A DNA stretch of 64,000 nucleotides, from NCBI GenBank assembly GCA_051453625.1, contig JBOZIK010000001.1:8605965-8669964 (forward strand), in the 5' to 3' direction. Positions within the stretch are counted from its first letter, which is position 1. The number at the start of each line of letters is the position of its first letter. The DNA is from Welwitschia mirabilis. Its lineage: Eukaryota; Gnetophyta; Gnetopsida; Welwitschiales. This document shows positions 1 through 10,915 of this stretch, one piece after another. Position numbers and translations under genes: made by a program. The notes under the pieces were generated by a model. The model saw only the letters and a program-made list of their open reading frames with translations. It ran no database searches and was not told the DNA's origin.

Positions 1-251
1 AGAGATCCTTCCAAATCCTCTTAATACTTCACTATGTGGTAGTAATCACATATCAGTCCTAGTCATGATGCTTTTGACCAAGAATGATGTATGATTAATG
101 GCATTGATTTATCTTCTTATGGACCCGCTATTCTAGAAATTATTCCTAATATTTTACTTTTTCACATCTCTTAGCATTATGTTGTAATAGACTAACTTTA
201 TGTAGTAATATAGAATACTATTGAAAAATTTGTGTGTTTATGGATCATTCG

Positions 252-263
252 ACTCTAATACCA
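252..263 (-). other. Primer binding site, initiator-Met type, of a minus-strand LTR retrotransposon
   Basis: Read on the minus strand the site is TGGTATTAGAGT. It differs at one base from TGGTATCAGAGT, the form complementary to the 3' end of initiator Met tRNA used by many plant copia and some gypsy elements. It lies two bases inside an LTR-like start (TGTAAC at 266), the usual spacing. The internal part of such an element would lie at 1-251, where I recognise no coding sequence. Confidence 0.55.
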
Positions 264-265
264 AT

Positions 266-668
266 TGTAACATTCCCATTAACTTTTTATCAAATTAGAT
301 AAAAAGGTTTTAATGGTAACATGGGAATGTAATTTAGGAATAAGAAAGCTTAAGAATAATGATAACTCTATTTAAAGTGATGTAAACATAATAGATGCAA
401 AAAGAACATTTTAACTTAAATTTATTGAATATGGTTGAAAATGGATCTTGAGGCTTTATCAATGCCAAATGTAATTTCTTGGTATGGTGGCCCAACCACA
501 TTATATTGCCTTTAAGATCTAATCTATGGAACCAACAGAGGTCTAGCCTGCTTGTCAAGGGCTCAATATGTACTTGTGCAAATCCCATGCATGTCTTTTT
601 CTTTCTTAAGCATTCCCTTTAATAAAAATAAAACTTTACATCCTTTTATAGTAGCTTTATATAAGGGT
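266..668 (-). repeat. LTR start (5' LTR of a minus-strand element), cut by an N gap
   Basis: The sequence starts TGTAACATTCCC directly beside the primer binding site, as an LTR terminus should. The start folds into an imperfect inverted repeat: arms ACATTCCCAT (270-279) and ATGGGAATGT (321-330), with inner arms CTTTTTATC (283-291) and GATAAAAAG (298-306). The rest, up to the gap at 669, is AT-rich with no credible ORF, as expected for an LTR. The far end and a second LTR are not visible, so element size is unknown. Confidence 0.45.
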
Positions 669-1625
669 NNNNNNNNNNNNNNNNNNNNNNNNNNNNNNNN
701 NNNNNNNNNNNNNNNNNNNNNNNNNNNNNNNNNNNNNNNNNNNNNNNNNNNNNNNNNNNNNNNNNNNNNNNNNNNNNNNNNNNNNNNNNNNNNNNNNNNN
801 NNNNNNNNNNNNNNNNNNNNNNNNNNNNNNNNNNNNNNNNNNNNNNNNNNNNNNNNNNNNNNNNNNNNNNNNNNNNNNNNNNNNNNNNNNNNNNNNNNNN
901 NNNNNNNNNNNNNNNNNNNNNNNNNNNNNNNNNNNNNNNNNNNNNNNNNNNNNNNNNNNNNNNNNNNNNNNNNNNNNNNNNNNNNNNNNNNNNNNNNNNN
1001 NNNNNNNNNNNNNNNNNNNNNNNNNNNNNNNNNNNNNNNNNNNNNNNNNNNNNNNNNNNNNNNNNNNNNNNNNNNNNNNNNNNNNNNNNNNNNNNNNNNN
1101 NNNNNNNNNNNNNNNNNNNNNNNNNNNNNNNNNNNNNNNNNNNNNNNNNNNNNNNNNNNNNNNNNNNNNNNNNNNNNNNNNNNNNNNNNNNNNNNNNNNN
1201 NNNNNNNNNNNNNNNNNNNNNNNNNNNNNNNNNNNNNNNNNNNNNNNNNNNNNNNNNNNNNNNNNNNNNNNNNNNNNNNNNNNNNNNNNNNNNNNNNNNN
1301 NNNNNNNNNNNNNNNNNNNNNNNNNNNNNNNNNNNNNNNNNNNNNNNNNNNNNNNNNNNNNNNNNNNNNNNNNNNNNNNNNNNNNNNNNNNNNNNNNNNN
1401 NNNNNNNNNNNNNNNNNNNNNNNNNNNNNNNNNNNNNNNNNNNNNNNNNNNNNNNNNNNNNNNNNNNNNNNNNNNNNNNNNNNNNNNNNNNNNNNNNNNN
1501 NNNNNNNNNNNNNNNNNNNNNNNNNNNNNNNNNNNNNNNNNNNNNNNNNNNNNNNNNNNNNNNNNNNNNNNNNNNNNNNNNNNNNNNNNNNNNNNNNNNN
1601 NNNNNNNNNNNNNNNNNNNNNNNNN
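669..1625. other. Assembly gap (957 N)
   Basis: The run is all N. Apparent open reading frames crossing it on either strand are artefacts. The flanks show no matching overlap, so this is probably a sized gap with real missing sequence. Confidence 0.99.
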
Positions 1626-2621
1626 GCAAACTATACACTCTTGCTAATGTAATGGTTTAAACTTGGAACCTTGTATTCAAGATGTTGAAGATTTGACCAT
1701 TATGAAAATTGATTTTAAACAATGATCTCAATACTTTATCTAACTCAAAATTTAATAATATAGGTGGGGTTGGTTCTTTTTAGATTCTATAGGATTGTAG
1801 GTTGAAGTGAACATATTAGTTATGAATTTAGTAATTATCTTATGATCACTTTACTATTAATAGGCTTTAAAATTTACTAACATTTCATTTAAAATAGGAA
1901 GTATTCCCTATTGATTATGTAATAATATAAAGAAAAAGAATTTTATCTTTTGTAGTGATTTTAAACAATGGAATAATGATGTTGTTCTTAATTCTACCTA
2001 GACTTGCATTTATATGTAATTAATAATTTAAAAAGTTGATCAAGTTCCCATCCAATGTATGGATTTCTTGATTTAATTCTTTAAAAGTTAAAGCATATTA
2101 TCTTTTAGTTAAAGATATTTATACTTATTTATCTAGAAATATTGATTGGACTGGGTTTTGGTAAAGTGGACTAAGACGAAGTTGCTAATTAGCAAAAAAT
2201 ATTCAAGACAATCTCAAAAGCTTCCAATTACCAAAGATTAAGATTTTATTATGATTACTTTCTCACTGAGGTTGGACCTCTTAGTAAATCACTATAACAC
2301 ATTTACAATGAAAAGATCAAATGTCTATGATGTAAAAATATTGAGTCTTTTCAACATTTTTTGTATAAACATGTTTTGATTAAAAACTTAACTACATTAT
2401 TTTTAATGTAACTTTAGATGCCTTAGATTAATTTTTCAAGTGGTCTATAGTAGGATTACAAGTAATGAAATAGAAAAAATATCAGATTTGCTTTGTACAT
2501 TTAATCTTTATATGAGATTTGAAAGATCAGATGCTTCAAGATATTCTAATAATTTAATGCAAAAGTACATTTAGAATATATATATCTTAAATAGCTATTT
2601 ACAACTTAACTTTATTTAATG
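1626..2621. other. AT-rich sequence without recognised gene
   Basis: No supported coding sequence. One weak CACTA-like end, TTTTGTAGTG, lies near 1948-1957 but has no subterminal repeats beside it. The last 71 bases (2551-2621) recur after the next gap. Confidence 0.6.
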
Positions 2622-2721
2622 NNNNNNNNNNNNNNNNNNNNNNNNNNNNNNNNNNNNNNNNNNNNNNNNNNNNNNNNNNNNNNNNNNNNNNNNNNNNNNN
2701 NNNNNNNNNNNNNNNNNNNNN
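2622..2721. other. 100-N gap between duplicated contig ends
   Basis: The 71 bases before the gap (2551-2621) recur after it (2722-2792) with about two differences. This is typical of two overlapping contig ends, or two haplotypes, joined by a fixed-size gap without merging. The duplication should not be read as a biological repeat. Confidence 0.95.
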
Positions 2722-2792
2722 AATTTAATGCAAAAATACATTTAGAATATATATATCTTAAATAACTATTTACAACTTAACTTTATTTAATG

Positions 2793-5647
2793 ACTTAGAA
2801 TTAGAGGATCATTATTTGAATTATTTGATATCTACTTGAATGGGAATTGAAACTCACATTTGATTACTTTTGTTCTATATTACTTTATCCTTTGTTTTAT
2901 ATAATTATAGCTAACTAGTATTTTTGAATCTTACTTCTCTTTCTTATGTTTATTTTATGCAAATGAACCATGTTGCTGAGGTATTATCCTTAAATATTTT
3001 TTCTTACCTCTCTCTGTACCCTTTTTATATAGGTCTCTATTACTTTATTAAGGTATCTATTCCCCTTTTCCAAAGAAATGAACTATGATGAAAAGAAAGT
3101 AACTCAATTTAGGTTCTAAAAACTAATTTTTCTTAAAACATTTTGTACTTAATTTATAATTTATAATTAAAAAATTAAATTATTTTATCATCACTTTTCA
3201 AGCTAAGATTAAACATTATTATTAATGTTGGAAAGAGATAGAATGTACATATAAAAGTAAAAGTCTTGTTTTCCTTAAGACAATAATTGTCTTAAACCTT
3301 CAAAGAATATCCATATTCTTTTCAAGACTCCTTTGTTTAAAAGTTACTTATTTGATTTTGTCATTAATGTCATTTTATTTTAAATATTATCTATTTAACC
3401 TTTGTATTCTTTAGGTATCATTTCAAGTATGGAACATGTTGGTTCTATTAGAACATGGTGTAGAGGTATCCACGCTTAAGAAATAAATGTGAAGCTTGGT
3501 TAATCCAATAATTAATAAACTGAAATAACACAAAGTTTTCATTCATCACAAATTAAGTACATGAATAGTTATTCATTAACATAACAACTAATCAAAAAAA
3601 TATAACTATTAAATTAATTTATAAATAATTGGTATTAGTAAAAAAAGTTCTACTAATTTATCTTTTAGTGCTTCATCCTCTCTAATTAGGCATTATTAAC
3701 CAAAAACAAATGTAGGATCTTTAGGAAAGAATAGAAAATCAAGTAAGTATTATGGATCTCTTCTAATGATTTTTTGTGCAAAGATATAATTGAAAATGAA
3801 CTATGAGATAAGATTATCTTACTATGATTAGATAAGATTAAAAAAATGAAACTAATATTAAACATGAAAAGAAATCATCTCTTCACATTATAGTAGAAAT
3901 ACTTGGTTAAAGCTCAACAGATTATAATAACTCCTATGATATGGAAATTTTAGCACACGTTGCCATAGAAAATAAATTTTTGTCTTCAAAAAATGCATAA
4001 TTCGATTTTTCAAAAAGAGGTTTTAAGCGTAACAGTTGAAACATACTCTTTACTAGAAAGTTTTCTTTATGATAAATGTGGCAAAGACTTAAATCTAGCT
4101 TTTCTATGTTTAAGATTCCCATACAATGAAGAAACACAGTGTAAGATTAATTCCTTATAATTGATTAACTCTTATTTCTATCTCCCACAGCTAACTTTTT
4201 AAATTTTCTAAAGAAACATTATAAATAGACTCTTATTGGTTGAGCAATAGATATAACTTTCTAGTCCTTAGCCTCGAATATTTACTAATAAGATGATGAA
4301 CCATTGGTTCAAAGTAGGAAGAAATGATGTCATTATGAAATATATCCCTTCCATTTTCATAATCAAATGATCCAATGTATTCAAAACCTCAATAATAGAT
4401 TTGTAAGTGAAAAATAAGGGCTCCACTATTTTTTCAGTTCAAATAGTAAATTGTAAAGAGGCAAGTTCCATACTTTAGATGCACATATCAATTTGGGTTA
4501 AACTAAAGTTGGAAAAATACCATTTTAGTTTCTTATTGCATTAGATAAGAACTTTAAAAAGAGGAGTGGTTTGAAGATTAGCAAAGTGGGATGTCATTCC
4601 TAATTCTTTAATAGATGAAGAACTCTCTAGGAAGTGTGTACTAAAGATGAGAATAATTGGATGAGTAAGGAATGTATTTTTTATATAGTATTATTTTATT
4701 TTATTTACTTTTATTCTCTAATAAGTATTTAGTTATTAAGATTTTATGTTATAATACATGTCAAGATAATAAGTTAACAAATCAAAATAAGATAACATCT
4801 ATTAAGGTAAGTAGCACACTTGATAATAATATTAGATTTAGTAGATTTCAGGTATGAATTTACTCTTCTTTAATGAGTTGTGTATCAATCGAAGAATCCT
4901 AAACTGATTAAGTACTTAATTTCAAGCTCATAATTTAGTACTTGTTGTAAGGAGCCACTAGCTAAGATTTCAGGACTAAGTGATTTAGTAAATTATTGAT
5001 TTTTTGCAAAATTTATTTTACTAATTAATTTTATGATTCTGATTCACAACTTTGAATTAGAATTTTAATTGCTACAACTATATTCCTAAAATTAAATATA
5101 TTAAAAATAACCATATTCATAAATAATTAAACTTAAGTTGATTAATTTACCAAAATAGGACTAGATCCCTAAACCAAAACATAAATCAACTTAATAACAT
5201 TTAGTTAAAGCCCTTTGAATATTTGAGAAAGATCCATTTTTTATAATCCAAGATTAAAAACTTTACTACCAAATTAGATTTAACAAATTAAATAATTTAT
5301 AGCCTTGAAGTTAAGATATAGATTAAAATTTAGTTTAATATGATTAATTAGTGATCAGGTATTCAAAGTTTATTTTGAGAAGGTGAGGTTAATCTTTTAA
5401 AGACCTCTTCGACTTTCTTCTTTAACTTTACTTTACATATCTTAATTCTCATTATTTTTAGTAAATATTCATATAATGCCTTGGGAATTTGAAGATAGTT
5501 TTTAAGAATCGTAGGCCCCCTTTGAATCTCCAATGCTAACTCAACGTGTAAACTTAAAGATCCTCTTCGAGAATCTTAAGATTCCTAAAGGCCATCTTGA
5601 AGATCCCGGATGTTGTGTTAGCTTGATAACTTAACTACCACCACTCT
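2793..5647. other. AT-rich intergenic sequence without recognised gene
   Basis: Only short ORFs of fewer than 70 codons with AT-driven composition occur here, and none shows a motif I recognise. The stretch at 5500-5630 is locally less AT-rich and carries partial inverted matches around GATCCTCTTCGAGAATC, but I cannot assign it. Confidence 0.55.
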
Positions 5648-6105
5648 CACTATTAGAAATTCAACTTATTAGAAAATTTGCAAAATGCCTTATAAGGCCT
5701 TGAAAATTGCCTTAAATGCTTTGTAGGACTTTTAGAAAATTTTTTAAAAAAAATCCTCTACAGCTTTACTATAATTACTCAAAAAATTTTACATCATTTT
5801 TAAAAGTACCCTAAAAATCCAAAAAAAAATTTCTTTAAAATCTCTCTATTAGGGAATTTAGAAACACACCCTAGAGGTTCCTTTAGTGTAGTTCTAAGAA
5901 ATACCCTAAAAGGGTCTTTTTAGAATGCTTCTGAAGAATGCCCTAAAAGGTTATTGTTAGGGCACTTCTAGAAAATGCCCTAAAAGATTCTTTTGAGGGT
6001 GCTTTTAAAAATGCCATAAAAATGTCATAATGCTAGGCTTTTAGGGAGTTTATTAAAAAAATATCGTAAAAAGTCTAATGTTAGCTTAAAAAAACATAGA
6101 CTCCC
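5648..6105 (+). mobile_element. Orphan CACTA-type transposon end with subterminal repeats
   Basis: The sequence CACTATTAGAAATT at 5648 resembles the plant CACTA terminus CACTACAAGAAA. It is followed by about 450 bases of imperfect, partly palindromic units of roughly 50-60 bp built on AATGCCCTAAAAG and GGGCACTTCTAGAAAATGCCC. The same arrangement occurs at the clearer CACTA end at 29,268 in inverted orientation. No matching opposite terminus was found nearby, so this is a truncated element or an isolated end. No transposase is visible. Confidence 0.5.
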
Positions 6106-7059
6106 TTAACTACTTATTTAGAAATTAATTTGCATGAATGACAATGTAATTTTTAATTGAGCCCCTAATTCAGGTTTTTGAATTTTAGTTTATAGGCGTA
6201 TAATCGAATAGAAATCTATAAGCATAAAAACAAAGGGTATAGGTGATCCATATGAGGAAGCAAAAAATACATCAAACAATCCTCTTTAGAAAAGTATCGA
6301 ACTCATAAAGATATTATATTATATGCTTAGTGTAATGGAATGGTATCACGTTGCCCAAAATGAGCTACTATAAAGAATAAATAGAATAGAGGTAATAAAA
6401 CAAAAGTAAGAAAAAGAGTGATGTTAAAAGAAAACGTACTTAGTGATGGCTTATATGTGACTTCTTCCATTGTATGCAAGAAACCAATTAGCTCATCCCA
6501 TAGGGGATGCTTTACAAGTGTAACCAAGGTTCGACGGTCTGAGCCTGAAATGAGACGGAGTAATCATTTTATTCTTAGAATCTATTATCTTTTCTAACCT
6601 TATTTTGAAATTGACCATTGCATTAAGTGGGTATTGTACCATTGGTTATAATACTCCTTTTTTATAATAGTTTGTAGTTCTCTTTTGATGTAAGAATAGT
6701 CTCCTTACTAATCAGCCTTTTCACCCCATATTTCACATATGATTTTCTTGTCATTCCATGCCTATTCATGCATGTAATATAAGAGTTTCTTAATTTTATT
6801 CTCAACGTGGACTTCAAAAAGAAGGAAAAATTAAAAAAAGGACTTTTCAGTTCAAATTTATCTTACATGAAACATTTACTTTATGGATATTTGTTATTTC
6901 AATCTTTATCTCATGCTACCCGTTATATGGAAGCTCTATAGCATTGGCCTCTATTTGGTTATTAGGATTAGAAAACTTTAGTAGATAAATACTATAAATC
7001 AACATATGAGATTTAGAAACTAAAGCTAGAGGATCTATTATATAAGCAAAAGGTCAAGA
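6106..7059. other. Intergenic sequence without recognised gene
   Basis: No supported ORF. A minus-strand reading at 6327-6527 (66 codons) is hydrophobic and AT-driven with no motif, so I do not call it. Sequence from about 6860 may already belong to the degraded copia gag trace that follows, but it is too decayed to align. Confidence 0.5.
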
Positions 7060-7450
7060 ACTAAAGTTTTTTATTTAAAGAATAACCTTGTAGCTTACAT
7101 TTGTCCTAATCAATAAACAATATCAAATGGATCACAAGGATTTGACAACTATTCCATATTGCATTAATACCTTAGCTATTATAAAAATGTAGGAGGAAGC
7201 TTCTAAACATGGTTTATGGAAAAGAAGGGATAACATCAATCTAGTGAAAACTATCATTAAGTATGAGTGCTACTCTAGCAAAGAATCTATACTAGTCAAC
7301 TAATACCATTGGTGGTTCAGTTGGAGATAAGGCTATTGTGATGAAAGGAATAATAAAAAGAAATATCCAATATGTTAGCATTGTAAGAATTCTAAACATG
7401 GTAATTAAAACCAAGAAATTATTAAATACTAAACACCACATAAAAGGGAT
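7060..7450 (+). pseudogene. Ty1/copia gag fragment (UBN2-like), degraded
   Basis: A plus-strand reading interrupted by stops contains KDLTTI near 7142, like the conserved copia gag stretch before the zinc finger. Further on is KKKYPIC.HCKNSKHGN (dot = stop) near 7361, which resembles the copia gag zinc knuckle of the form (F/Y)PPCxxCKKxxH. The final cysteine is not preserved. In the family this protein packages element RNA. No protease, integrase or reverse transcriptase follows before the LINE at 7893, so only the gag end survives. The call rests on these two short matches. Confidence 0.4.
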
Positions 7451-7880
7451 GTTTTGTAGATTAAAAATACATGTAAGGTAAGATCTTTTATTTCTTTAGG
7501 GTTTTCTCTAAGTCTTATTAAAGAGCCACCCTAATTTCTCAATTTGTCAGATCATTTTTCTTTATAAGTAAAGGACTCTTGTAAGCAAAAAAAGGATAGT
7601 AGTAGCATTTTATAGAGTTTCTATTACCTTTTACTAGTTGTCATATTTGTTTATCTAAATATAAGAGTGCTTTACCATTCTTTTGTGGACTAGAAAAAGG
7701 TCAAACCACATTAAAACCATTGTGTGCTCTATTCTCTTACATGTTTTAGTTTCTTTTCATTTTTTATTTTTCTTGTTTCATCTACTAAAATATTCGGCCA
7801 TAGTTTGTAACATGTTAAAGAATAATAAAGATCATACTTAGTGGAATCTTTTGGTTTTATTCTAGTTTTAATATCTAAAA

Positions 7881-7892
7881 GTAAGAAGATGA
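7881..7892 (+). repeat. LINE target site duplication, left copy
   Basis: GTAAGAAGATGA is identical to 9569-9580 and immediately precedes the LINE 5' end. Confidence 0.75.
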
Positions 7893-8349
7893 GGGAAACA
7901 AAGCAGCGAAGCTAGGGTTTGGATTTCAAGGTGCACAATGGTAATAGAGGGGCAGTTTCACCTCTAACGCATCTTCCATACACTAAAGTATTGCCTCTAT
8001 CGTGGCTTCTCCACATAAATGCTTTATTGAAGGCTTTATAGAGGTAGTTTTTAGTTTATAAGTTTTTTGCCCTTGGTGTAGTCTCTTAAATGCACTTTTG
8101 GGACTAAAACTTAGCTCTATAATGGTAGATAAATTATTAGGTACCAAATATTATGAAATTTGGTAGGGAAAAGAAAACCTCAAAGTTTTCCTAACTTATA
8201 TTTTGATTTCAAGCGTAAAGGATATATCATCCATGCAAAGATTCTTATTAACTAATTTAAGCATCTTGAAGCTTATTTTAGAAATATCCTTATTGGCAAA
8301 TTCTCATCCTTAAAAGGGCCCCAGTCATTAAAAAAATGTGTCTATGATG

Positions 8350-8870
8350 TAATCAGAAGTTTTCTATATGTTTCAAGGAAAACCCTCTTAGAAATGGATG
8401 ATCACATTTCATTTTTTATTCTAAAGAATAAATGAATAAGATTTTAGTAGAAGGACCCTATTTTTTTGGCCATAGAGGTTTAGCCCTAACCAAATGATTC
8501 CTTTTTATTCTTGATAAACCCACCATTTTTGAAAATATCCCAGTCTAGATTCACATCTCAAACCCTCACCTAGAAATATGGCATCCAGATTTTTTCAAGC
8601 AACTTGATGATATGTTGAAAGAGTTTGTTAAACTTAATAGAAATGTAGATTTAATGGCAAAAATAACAAGGACTAAATTATGTATTTACATAAAACTGAG
8701 TAGCTTCAAAGTAAAAAACCTAATCCTGGAAACTATGTTGTGAGAGGGTAGGGGTTGGTTTTTAATCTAAAAATCAAAAATATTTCATTACAATGTTTAA
8801 TGTGTGATGAAAATGGACACACAATGGAGAAATGAAAGAATAATAAGAAAGTAAAACAAAAATAACTGAT
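8350..8870 (+). pseudogene. LINE ORF1 protein remnant (DUF4283-like and CCHC zinc knuckle)
   Basis: From 8435 the plus strand reads ILVEGPYFFGHRGLAL, then ENIPV (stop) IHISNPHLEIWHP, then TRTKLCIYIKLS. These match the conserved features of the plant L1 ORF1 domain DUF4283: (G)PWFFxxxxLxLxxW, VPVWIRLxxLPLxFW and ARICVEIDLS. In another frame at 8794-8835 lies CLMCDENGHTMEK followed by TGA, a CX2CX4HX4C knuckle whose last cysteine codon has become a stop. ORF1 proteins bind element RNA. At least two in-frame stops and one frameshift make this non-functional. Confidence 0.65.
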
Positions 8871-9283
8871 AAGAAGTCAAGAAAAAAGATCACAAAAAGA
8901 AACTAGCTTCAGTTCCAAATAATCATCCAATCACTTAAGAAAATAAATATGATAATCTATCAAAGGAAGAACTAGAATATATGTAGGAAAATGAAACTAA
9001 AAAAGAACAGGAAACAAATAAGCGAAAAAATTAGACAACAGAGCACATATAATGCACTAGTTCACTCTTCTGAATTACAATAGCTACCAGGAATGGAAAT
9101 GAGATAGAAGCAAAGAGATAAGGGTAACAGTGTGGAGGAGCACATTTCAAAATGTCAATAGCTAACAAAGATTAAAAAATTAGATAAAAGGATAGAAAAA
9201 TTTAAATGAGTACAAAAAAACATAAAATTAAAAAGGAGATGAAGGAGGACATCTACAATGATAAGCAATCACAACTCTCCTTT

Positions 9284-9330
9284 AAATGAATTTCCTGGAA
9301 TTCTAGAGGCCATGGAATTAGCTAGAAAAT
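9284..9330 (+). pseudogene. Start of LINE ORF2 endonuclease, truncated
   Basis: The reading ISWNSRGHGIS begins at 9290 and matches the first strand of plant L1 endonuclease (ISWNCRGLGN), which contains the metal-binding Asn. The reading stops at TAG directly afterwards and the following 240 bases look like the element's 3' end, so catalytic domains are absent. Confidence 0.6.
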
Positions 9331-9568
9331 TTTCCATCTTTAAATTCTTCTAAATATTATTTTATTATAAACCCATTGGAGTATGCTAGTTTAGGGTCTA
9401 TTTCTAATTGGAATTGGGAATGAGAGCTGACTAAATTAGATGATGATGTTTGGAACTTTGATTATTAGTGTGATGTCTATCATGCTCGAAAACATAGTTT
9501 TTGAGCTATGTTGTTCTTCCTTTTGTCTTATGTTATAATATAATATTCCTTTACCATTTCTCAAAAAA

Positions 9569-9580
9569 GTAAGAAGATGA
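9569..9580 (+). repeat. LINE target site duplication, right copy
   Basis: GTAAGAAGATGA directly follows the A tail of the LINE and is identical to the left copy at 7881-7892. Confidence 0.75.
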
Positions 9581-9970
9581 TACTAAATCAAAGTCACTTA
9601 AATAATTCTTTTTAAAGAATGAATTAAGAAAGATTAGCATTTTTTTTAATTTAGATTCTTTCATTCTTTTAAGTGTGATTACGAATTTTTTATTTTATCC
9701 ATATAAGCCTTAAGGACATGGCATTAACTTTTCAAAATAATAAGTTCCCAAGCAAAGTATGAATTATGAAAGATTAGTTCTACTTTTAACACTGTATAGT
9801 GACATAACATCCTGATTATAAGTTCTAAGAAATTATGTTAGTGAATGATAATAATCTAATAATAGGCCTCTATTATTATATGAAATAATAGATTAAAAAA
9901 TTTTGGAGAATATATTTTAAGGCCTTTAATTCTTGAAATTCTACCAAAATCTATTCACAAGATGAATTTG
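9581..9970. other. Intergenic sequence between LINE and LTR fragment
   Basis: No ORF, RNA gene or repeat was recognised. It is the flank of the LINE insertion on one side and of the family B LTR start on the other. Confidence 0.6.
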
Positions 9971-10646
9971 TGTTCATTGTAGTACAAGAAAACTAAAATA
10001 AAACTAGGCAAGTACCTAGTGTCATTATTTGATAGGGGTAATTCAAGAAATAGATGCAACATAGACACTTGTAACTTGCATTAAAATGAAATAATGAAGT
10101 AAGAGAACAAATTACCTTCCACTTTAATAATTTCTTATAATTTTTTAAAATAATTATAAGATTGCTAATTCATTTAAGGCTTGGATCATGATGACATAAT
10201 TTCATTCATTACATGAGTATTGATGAATTACTTAGCACCTCTAATCCTTAATAGTCCTTCATAAGCATGAAATGTATAAACTACTATACACAAGATTCAT
10301 CAAATGATAGAAACTACAAATCTTAGAAGTAACCTCAAGAAACTCACTTAGCAAAAAAGAAATTAATAATGTACTTTAACTTAAAAATTAAAATCATAAT
10401 GTTAATTACACTAAAAACAAAAATTAAATAACTATCATTCATGAAAAGTTAGAAACTACATTACATCAAAGAATAAAAGTACATCAAGTGCAAATCCCTC
10501 AAATCTAGACTTAAAACTAGCTCATTCCTAGAGAGGGGAGTTTGAAATGCCATATCAACTTGATGCTCTAAGAGTTCTACTTATTTGTTACCTACCAAAG
10601 CTATTTACAAATGAAGGCATAAGGCTTGTTTATAGGAAAGTATGGA
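9971..10646 (-). repeat. Left part of a split family B LTR
   Basis: Starting with TGTTCATTGTAGTAC, this stretch aligns by hand over its full length with the first half of the family B LTRs at 48,066-48,850 and 57,040-57,830. Shared landmarks include GATGACATAATTTCAT (10,193), the CATTACATCAA stretch (10,461) and TTTACAAATGAAGGCATAAGG near 10,607. The alignment ends near 10,646, and the continuation of the same LTR resumes at 29,269. It is the 3' LTR of a minus-strand element whose interior lies at 29,950-35,094. Confidence 0.6.
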
Positions 10647-10915
10647 AGTCTTTAGCCAGTCTTTTAAGGCATTTATTTTGATAAATGCCTTAAATATAGA
10701 GCTTTTTAACACATTTATTTTACTAATTGGCTTAAAAAAACAATAAAAATACTTTTAAGGCATTTTTTTTAAAACAAACATCTTAAAAGCCTTTTTGAAA
10801 TTGTTTTTAAGGCATTTATAAAAATCATTCCTTAAAGAAAGCTAATGAAAATATTTTTAAGGCATTTTTCAAACAAATGAATTAAAACCCTTTTTGAAAT
10901 TTTTTTATCCTTCTA
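10647..10915 (+). repeat. CACTA subterminal repeat cluster, left type, without canonical terminus
   Basis: Units such as TTTTAAGGCATTTATTTTGA and AAATGCCTTAAATATAGAG repeat imperfectly, each nearly palindromic. They align in direct orientation with 23,055-23,320, sharing the non-palindromic landmark CCTTAAATATAGAGCTTTTTAA. The CACTA terminus expected just to the left is not recognisable: LTR sequence abuts the cluster. Together with the cluster at 28,920-29,268 it brackets the block that splits the family B LTR. Confidence 0.6.

Larger units (their letters stand above)
7893..9568 (+). mobile_element. Internally deleted L1-type LINE with 12-bp target site duplication
   Basis: The element is bounded by identical direct repeats GTAAGAAGATGA at 7881-7892 and 9569-9580, which extend to 16 bp if the preceding A run is counted. 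It ends in TTTCTCAAAAAA, a typical plant L1 3' end with a short A tail. The interior carries an ORF1 remnant (DUF4283-like domain and zinc knuckle), then the first residues of an ORF2 endonuclease (ISWNSRG), and then jumps to a 3' UTR. Nearly all of ORF2, normally more than 3 kb and encoding endonuclease plus reverse transcriptase, is missing. It is therefore a non-autonomous deletion derivative, unless the deletion happened after insertion. Confidence 0.75.

Noticed and set aside
552-1652. Long ORFs of more than 300 codons across N runs (also at 21,388-22,476, 28,255-28,905, 38,288-39,358 and 43,609-44,058)
   Set aside because: They consist almost entirely of N, which no stop codon can interrupt. 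Only the protease and gag-linker reading at 43,506-44,045 has real coding sequence, and it is listed as protease.
1940-1960. ATCTTTTGTAGTG as a possible right CACTA end
   Set aside because: No subterminal repeats to its left and no matching left end. A short match in AT-rich sequence is expected by chance.
2551-2792. Direct repeat of 71 bp as a tandem duplication
   Set aside because: It is interrupted by a 100-N join and near-identical, unlike all other old repeats here, so it is best explained as an unmerged contig overlap.
6327-6527. Minus-strand ORF of 66 codons with a hydrophobic stretch
   Set aside because: T-rich composition on the reading strand and no recognisable domain or neighbour.
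6520-6560. GGTTCGACGGTCTGAGCC as a tRNA T-loop
   Set aside because: No acceptor stem, anticodon arm or D arm can be arranged around it.
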